A DNA stretch of 12,397 nucleotides, taken from positions 1-12,397 of the forward strand of contig DGQS01000005.1 in assembly GCA_002389785.1 (NCBI GenBank), given 5' to 3'. Source of the stretch: Bacteroidetes bacterium UBA4408 (GTDB lineage: Bacteria > Bacteroidota > Bacteroidia > UBA4408). A program made the translations under genes and the position numbers. The stretch's first letter is position 1. Each line of letters starts with the position of its first letter. This document shows positions 7,971 through 12,397 of this stretch, piece by piece. The notes beneath the pieces were generated by a model. The model searched no databases and was not told the DNA's origin. It was given only the letters and a program-made list of their open reading frames with translations.

Positions 7971-7980
7971 GTGTTAACAC
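7971..7980. repeat. Perfect 10-bp palindrome upstream of the 1219-aa gene
   Basis: GTGTTAACAC is fully self-complementary and lies about 60 bp upstream of the chosen ATG at 7909, in the 156-bp gap between the two surface-protein genes. It could be an operator half-site or full site. No exact TAnnTTTG element was found nearby, so its role is open. The rest of the gap is AT-rich and shows no clear terminator for the upstream gene, leaving co-transcription of the pair possible. Confidence 0.3.
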
Positions 7981-8065
7981 AACGTAGAATAAATTCGATA
8001 AGCAGTAATTTTTAAGCCTTCAAAATATTAAAGTTAATAACTTGTTAATAGCAAAGTGTTATGGT

Positions 8066-10717
8066 TTAAGGGTTTATTATCATCAATTTTTCAGTGTAAT
8101 GTTTATTTTTCTTGGGTAATTGTAGGTCAATAAAATACACGCCCGAAGGCAACTGTTCTAGTCCTTGATCTATTACCGAAACTCCTTCTGTAAGTTGAAT
8201 GGTATTCAGCTTAACTTCTTGCCCGTATAAGTCAAAAATTCGAAGAACTAATTCGGTATTTTCGGCACTGGCAATTTTTAAATGCACCAAAGATTCAGCA
8301 GGATTGGGATAAACAGAGAGTAATTGAAGCGTATTATCGTTTTTGCTTTCAAGTGCAATTGGCTCTGAAAAATGCACTGTACCATTAAAATCAGTTTGTT
8401 TTAAACGATAATAATTAATTCCACTATACGCTGTATAGTCTTTAAAGCTATAATACAAAGATGAACTACTATTTCCTGCGCCTTTAATGGTTGCAATCGG
8501 AACAAATGATTCACCATCGAACGAACGTTCCAAAGTAAAATAATCATTATTAATTTCTGTCTTTGTTATCCATTCCAATAGATTATATTCATTGCGGTTC
8601 TCACCAGTGAAAGCAAGCAAATCAATGGGTAAGGTGATAGAACCGGTTAGAGTCATTTTCCAGGTACATTTATCTGCAGAAGCACCATCAAAAATTATGT
8701 AATAAAATGAGTTAGGAAGCAAGGATGGAAAGGTCATCGTAAAGTTTTTAGGATCTGATTCCTTGTCGTTATTGGCATCCTTGGTTGCATCGTAACACAC
8801 TTTCGCATTTCCCCAATTATTTCCTCCTCCACAAGCAACAGTAGGTTTAAACAAACCAACTTGTAAACCTAAATCTTTGGCACACACTTGATCGTACACG
8901 TCCATCATTACAGTTCCACCAACCGAACTGGTCAAAAATTTATAATACATCGCATTATCAATGGTGGGATTAAACGTAATGGAGCCGGTTTTACAATAAA
9001 GTGCGGCTAATGGATCAATGGGATCCGGTGGATAAGTTGGATTTAAATTTTGTGTCACCCTTGCTTGCGTATTATCACCACACCAAGTCCCAAGACCTAT
9101 TGTTGGAGCAAAACTACAGGTATCGGCAGCATTGAACGAACACACGGCGCGCTCGGTAATACAAATTCCAAACTGCCCACTCAAGGGAGCTGAATTAGCC
9201 CATACTCGAATAAAATAAACACCTCCAGGAATATAATCGTTTCGTGTAATACGTGGCATCTTGCCATTATTACTCAGGTTATCATCAAATGGATTTGGAT
9301 TGGGAAAGGCGCTTGTTAGTGTAATCAAATTTGCACAGTCAATTCCCTTATATACCGCCATTGCCCCATCAATTATTTCCAAATCTTTGGTATCAATAAT
9401 CAAAAAATTAGTTGAGGCAGTAAATTTAAACCAAACATCTAAGGCTCCTGTAGTATATCCCGAAGAAGCAGAAGGTAATGGAAGGGTTGTTGAATTACTT
9501 GCACCTGCTGAGGTCGAAAAAAAGTAATTACAGGTAACATCGGGGGTTAATACAGTTGCAGCTGGACATTCATCATTGGTGGCCTTTACACAAATCTGAA
9601 AATCACCTTGAGTATTGCCATCACTTTCCACCCTTACATAATAGGTGGTTGCGGCAGGAGGCAAGCCTGATAAAGTTAATACTGCATTATTTGGATTTAA
9701 TGTACCTCCATTTGTTGCACAGCCAACTTGAGTTAGTGCGCCACAAGTACCGGTGTATACAGCTATTTCAGTAGAAAAAGGATAACAGGAAACTGCAATG
9801 TTATCGGTACTAACGTACATAGTGGTTTGGCCTGCAGGTTTGGCCACCGTATACCACACATCTCGATCGGTAGTAGCAGGAGCCCAACAGGCAGCAGCTG
9901 CAGGACTTCCGGTGCTTGTTGCTCCGGTCAAGGTTCCAAATGTAACACTACAAAAACCAATATTATAGGGGAGTACTGAAGCATTTGCACATAAATCATT
10001 CACCGGAGTAATGGCAGGTCTTGGTGTAAAGCGATAAACCTGGCCCGATTGCGGTTTCCCTGAAATGTTATAATTTTCCACTGTTTTTAATACAACCGGA
10101 GCATTGGTTACATCGTTTAAGGAATAATAATCGTTGATACAAGAACCGCTTATACCAATACTGGCAGTTGATTTAGTGGGAGCAAAATTTTCGGAACGAT
10201 ACACGAATTCGATTACGTTGGTGGAATCGTACAATTTCAGCTGAGCTGATATAACTTCTTGTGTAGTTGTATTGTTCCAATTCATTAATTTCCATTCAAT
10301 GGTTAACACTTTTTTTAGAGGAATTGCCGGATTGGGACCTAATCGATAGTTCACATTACCGGTTGCACTGGTTCTTAAATTATACCACAAAGGAGCAAGT
10401 ATTGGTCGCACAGTAGAACCAGATAAATCGTTTACCGGCAATGGAAAAAAGTTGGTTAAATCGAAGCTTGCCCAACCATTACTCGAAATTTTTATTTGAT
10501 TATAAGGTACCCCTTGATAAACAAAGGTAAAGCCAATATTGATAGGAGCAGAAATGGCTTCATTAACATTTGCTCCCATAATAATAGTAGGGGATGGATT
10601 ATAAGTAAAAGTAGGAATGGTATTAGCCGAAAACACATAATTCAATTGTGCAAAACATTCCTTGTTCACCAATTGCAATGCGACTACTAACAATACCCCT
10701 AAAAGCCTTTTAATCAT
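8066..10717 (-). CDS. Multidomain secreted/surface protein with T9SS type A sorting domain (paralogue of the neighbour)
   Basis: An 883-residue protein with a Sec signal peptide (1-23, ending CFA before QLNY). Its N-terminal beta-sandwich (about 26-232) has SSNGW at 78-82. Domain one spans about 240-378 (DVWYTV at 286, FQIC at 373) and domain two about 380-522 (DVWFKF at 427, FGIC at 516). A third Cys-rich domain spans about 532-692 (YYIIFDGAS at 672). A fibronectin-III-like segment (about 696-790) precedes the T9SS type A sorting domain (about 800-883: YPNPAE at 803, SGVYFIDL at 858). It aligns with the 1219-aa neighbour along its whole length, but without the two inserted modules. Shared blocks include NGGTLNPNN, TEINN/SEINN ... 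YFTLERSF and YYRLKQTDFN. The ATG at 10717 directly gives a normal signal peptide. Surface or secreted location is well supported; the binding target is unknown and no enzyme motif is seen. Confidence 0.9.
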   Translation of the reverse strand: MIKRLLGVLLVVALQLVNKECFAQLNYVFSANTIPTFTYNPSPTIIMGANVNEAISAPINIGFTFVYQGVPYNQIKISSNGWASFDLTNFFPLPVNDLSGSTVRPILAPLWYNLRTSATGNVNYRLGPNPAIPLKKVLTIEWKLMNWNNTTTQEVISAQLKLYDSTNVIEFVYRSENFAPTKSTASIGISGSCINDYYSLNDVTNAPVVLKTVENYNISGKPQSGQVYRFTPRPAITPVNDLCANASVLPYNIGFCSVTFGTLTGATSTGSPAAAACWAPATTDRDVWYTVAKPAGQTTMYVSTDNIAVSCYPFSTEIAVYTGTCGALTQVGCATNGGTLNPNNAVLTLSGLPPAATTYYVRVESDGNTQGDFQICVKATNDECPAATVLTPDVTCNYFFSTSAGASNSTTLPLPSASSGYTTGALDVWFKFTASTNFLIIDTKDLEIIDGAMAVYKGIDCANLITLTSAFPNPNPFDDNLSNNGKMPRITRNDYIPGGVYFIRVWANSAPLSGQFGICITERAVCSFNAADTCSFAPTIGLGTWCGDNTQARVTQNLNPTYPPDPIDPLAALYCKTGSITFNPTIDNAMYYKFLTSSVGGTVMMDVYDQVCAKDLGLQVGLFKPTVACGGGNNWGNAKVCYDATKDANNDKESDPKNFTMTFPSLLPNSFYYIIFDGASADKCTWKMTLTGSITLPIDLLAFTGENRNEYNLLEWITKTEINNDYFTLERSFDGESFVPIATIKGAGNSSSSLYYSFKDYTAYSGINYYRLKQTDFNGTVHFSEPIALESKNDNTLQLLSVYPNPAESLVHLKIASAENTELVLRIFDLYGQEVKLNTIQLTEGVSVIDQGLEQLPSGVYFIDLQLPKKNKHYTEKLMIINP

Positions 10718-11057
10718 TAATTATAAAACCTGCTATTAATGTACTTCTTTTACCGTTTTGACACAAAAATGTTTCACCTTGAAAAACAAAATGAACACAC
10801 TTCCCCAATATCAAGCATAAAAATAGGGTAAATGATTGATTAAAACAATACTAAAGCTAATTTTTAAAATAATTTTAGGTAAAGTTTAACTATTACTCGA
10901 TAAAATTTTTACCCAGCAACCAATCAATAACTTTTAGTGCCAACTTTACATTTATCAAAAATTGGATGTTTGCAACTTGCACTCATTAAGATAATTGTTG
11001 CTTTTTTTTAAATTGCTTTTTTGTAGTTTTGTTTTGAAAATTAAAATTTCACAAAGC
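10718..11057. other. Divergent intergenic region (340 bp)
   Basis: AT-rich DNA between the starts of the minus-strand 883-aa gene and the plus-strand MORN gene. I see no coding frame with protein-like composition, no RNA gene and no strong hairpin. A good plus-strand promoter lies at its right end. For the minus strand only a weak -7-like CATTTTTG (10771-10764) is seen, with one mismatch and poor spacing to the nearest TTTG. The region must hold both promoters unless the minus-strand start is elsewhere. Confidence 0.6.
10998..11031 (+). promoter_or_regulatory. Bacteroidota-type promoter for the MORN-repeat gene
   Basis: TAGTTTTG at 11024-11031 matches the TAnnTTTG -7 element exactly. A TTG at 10998-11000 lies 23 bp upstream, at the limit of the accepted spacing for the -33 element. 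Transcription would start near 11037, leaving a leader of about 20 nt before the ATG at 11058. This excludes a start at the in-frame TTG at 10995. Confidence 0.55.
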
Positions 11058-11621
11058 ATGAAAAATGGGGTATTATCTTTTGCTGCGCTTGTATTCATAA
11101 GCGCTTCAGCATTTGCACAAATGCACACGGAGTATTATTCAAACGGGAAAAAGCAAAGTGAAGGTGCATACGATGCCGCTACGAATACTGTAGCTAAGGT
11201 AGTATATGCATCGGATGGCACTACACGACCTGATCCTTCTCAAAGCAAAACAGGTAAATGGTCGTATTGGTACGAGGATGGAAAACCAAGCGCTGAAGAA
11301 CATTATCAAAGTGGCACTACCTCCGGAATTTGGAAAACATGGTACCCCTCAGGTGCGCAAAGTTCTGAAATTAATTACAGTTCAAATAAGGCCGTGTTTT
11401 GGTATGAAAACGGGAAGAAGCAAAGTGAAGGAGCAATCTTATCAAACCGGGTGTTTGACGGAGCTTGGACCGCTTGGTTTGAATCCGGAGTTATGAACTA
11501 TGAAGGAAATTATGTGAACGGTCAAAAGCATGGCACATGGAAATGGTACGATGTTACCGGAAAGCTAACGCTGTTGGAAAGCTACGCCAATGATGTATTG
11601 GTAAGTTCAGTAAAGCAGTAA
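11058..11621 (+). CDS. Exported MORN_2-repeat protein (YwqK-like)
   Basis: A 187-residue protein with a signal peptide (1-20, cut after SAFA) followed by about six MORN_2-type repeats of roughly 23 residues. Their hallmark is W-x-x-W/F-Y/F-x-x-G-x-x-x-x-E. Examples are YYSNGKKQSEG (26-36), YWYEDGKPSAEEHY (70-83), TWYPSGAQSSEINY (94-107), FWYENGKKQSEG (114-125), AWFESGVMNYEGNYVNG (139-155) and WKWYDVTGKL (161-170). Proteins of this kind are often labelled YwqK antitoxins (COG2849), but an exported copy with no toxin neighbour gives no support for that role. A periplasmic or surface scaffold is more plausible (inference). The ATG at 11058 gives a clean signal peptide; the frame extends upstream only through a TTG. 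It has its own promoter and terminator, so it is probably monocistronic. Confidence 0.8.
   Translation: MKNGVLSFAALVFISASAFAQMHTEYYSNGKKQSEGAYDAATNTVAKVVYASDGTTRPDPSQSKTGKWSYWYEDGKPSAEEHYQSGTTSGIWKTWYPSGAQSSEINYSSNKAVFWYENGKKQSEGAILSNRVFDGAWTAWFESGVMNYEGNYVNGQKHGTWKWYDVTGKLTLLESYANDVLVSSVKQ
11142..11167 (+). repeat. Near-identical DNA repeat within the MORN gene, copy 1 (copy 2 at 11409-11434)
   Basis: The 26 bp coding for NGKKQSEGA at 11142-11167 recur at 11409-11434 with 24 of 26 bases identical; the two differences do not change the residues. Other repeats of the protein are far more diverged, so this pair points to recent duplication or gene conversion of a repeat unit. Confidence 0.7.
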
Positions 11622-11638
11622 CTATATAATTTGTTTTC

Positions 11639-11677
11639 AATAGCCTTATAATGTCGATTATAAGGCTATTTTATTTA
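11639..11677 (+). terminator. Intrinsic terminator of the MORN gene
   Basis: A perfect 14-bp stem, AATAGCCTTATAAT (11639-11652) and ATTATAAGGCTATT (11657-11670), closes a GTCG tetraloop and is followed by the T-rich tract TTATTTAT. It begins 17 bp after the MORN stop. It ends only about 8 bp before the apparent start of the next gene, so it may instead, or also, sit in that gene's leader. Confidence 0.8.
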
Positions 11678-11684
11678 TACAAGG

Positions 11685-12397
11685 TTGGAAAAAGTTTCCT
11701 TAAGCAAATCTTCATTTATTCGAGGCTTACAATGCAGTAAATCGCTCTATTTATACAAGCATTTTTACCAGCAACGCGATTTACCGGATAGTACTAAACA
11801 AGCTATTTTTTCAAGAGGTAACACGGTTGGTAGTTTGGCTCAAAAGCTATTTCCAAACGGTGTATATGCAGCTAAACCGGATAATTTTAATTATGCTGAA
11901 GCTGTTGCTAAAACAAAAGAACTTATAGAAAAAGGTGAAAAAATACTGTATGAAGCAGCCTTTTTATATAAGGGCGTTTATTGTGCGCTGGATATTTTGG
12001 TAAAAACTAAAAATACTTGGATTGCTTATGAGGTAAAGAGTTCGGCAAAAATTACTAGTACCCATAAGCTGGATGCTGCCTTACAATATTATGTAATTTC
12101 AAACAATGAAATAGAATTAAAGGATTTTCAAGTAGTGTACATAAATACAGCATATGTGCGGAAGGGAAAATTAGATTTGAATCAATTATTTTCTAAAAAA
12201 TCAGTTTTGCTCGAAATTCAACAGCAACAAGAGTTTATTGAAAATAATGTTACCGAACTTAAACAAGTTATTGAACAGAGTACACCCCCGCAAATTGAAC
12301 CCGGCGAACATTGTCATGTACCCTACACGTGCGATTTTATTGGAACTTGCAGAGGAACATTGGCCGACGATTCTATTTTTTATTTAAATGGATTATC
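11685..12397 (+). CDS. RecB-like PD-(D/E)XK nuclease, COG2251/DUF2779 type (3' end outside window)
   Basis: 237 complete codons are visible. The opening LSKSSFIRGLQCSKSLYLYK is typical of this family. The RecB-type nuclease core follows: E90 (ILYEAAF), D103 (CALDILV), E116 and K118 (YEVKSS), then HKLDAALQYY with Q134. Four cysteines, C17 in the first helix and C210, C216 and C222 (HCHVPYTCDFIGTC), are placed like the [4Fe-4S] cysteines of Cas4 and AddB. Relatives usually continue into an RNase H-like domain (DUF2779), which would lie beyond the window. The family is a predicted nuclease; its cellular role is not established as far as I know, and no cas genes are near. The only sensible start is TTG at 11685: an in-frame stop lies at 11661-11663, ATT at 11673 is the only other option, and no in-frame ATG occurs in the visible part. 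No promoter of its own is clear. Confidence 0.8.
   Translation, partial: MEKVSLSKSSFIRGLQCSKSLYLYKHFYQQRDLPDSTKQAIFSRGNTVGSLAQKLFPNGVYAAKPDNFNYAEAVAKTKELIEKGEKILYEAAFLYKGVYCALDILVKTKNTWIAYEVKSSAKITSTHKLDAALQYYVISNNEIELKDFQVVYINTAYVRKGKLDLNQLFSKKSVLLEIQQQQEFIENNVTELKQVIEQSTPPQIEPGEHCHVPYTCDFIGTCRGTLADDSIFYLNGL

Noticed and set aside
9261..9774. Plus-strand open frames inside the 883-aa gene
   Set aside because: They are antisense to conserved DVWF/FQIC domain sequence and have no start signal or recognisable product.
11206..11496. A 96-codon plus-strand frame overlapping the MORN gene
   Set aside because: It is a shifted frame produced by the repeated codons of the MORN protein.
11058..12397. 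Toxin-antitoxin pair of the YwqK-like protein with the downstream nuclease
   Set aside because: The MORN protein has a signal peptide and would be outside the cytoplasm, a terminator separates the genes, and the nuclease belongs to a widespread RecB-like family rather than a known toxin family.

Overview
The window looks like a chromosomal segment of a member of the Bacteroidota. The evidence is a GldH-type gliding lipoprotein, two very large secreted proteins with C-terminal type A sorting domains of the type IX secretion system (T9SS), AT-rich intergenic DNA, no Shine-Dalgarno sequences, and promoter-like elements matching the Bacteroidota TTG/TTTG ... TAnnTTTG pattern. The species cannot be named from this alone.

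Layout. Positions 1-2812 hold a leftward (minus strand) block: holB (clamp-loader delta-prime subunit), then ricT (PSP1-domain Fe-S protein), then the start of gldH, which runs off the left edge. ricT and gldH are 16 bp apart and probably co-transcribed. A good promoter match lies between holB and ricT. pgk (phosphoglycerate kinase) is divergent from holB at 2988-4181 and ends at a strong hairpin flanked by A and T runs. That hairpin can terminate transcription from both sides, because the next gene converges on it.

Positions 4250-10717 hold two tandem minus-strand genes for paralogous cell-surface or secreted proteins (1219 and 883 aa). Both have a signal peptide, an N-terminal beta-sandwich with an NGW motif, three cysteine-containing beta-domains (two marked DVWY/F ... 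FxIC), a fibronectin-III-like segment and a T9SS type A sorting domain. The larger one differs mainly by two related modules of about 70 residues inserted inside its second and third domains. This is the most unusual structure in the window.

Positions 11058-11621 encode a small exported MORN_2-repeat protein with a consensus promoter and a terminator hairpin. From 11685 to the right edge is the N-terminal part of a RecB-like PD-(D/E)XK nuclease of the COG2251/DUF2779 type. It has a Cas4/AddB-like set of four cysteines and an apparent TTG start.

The window mixes housekeeping genes (holB, ricT, pgk) with surface and secretion genes (gldH, T9SS cargo). No mobile element, CRISPR array, tRNA or rRNA was recognised. 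I do not see a clear-cut new multi-gene system. The nested modules, the cysteine-rich RicT and the partial nuclease are the items most worth checking.
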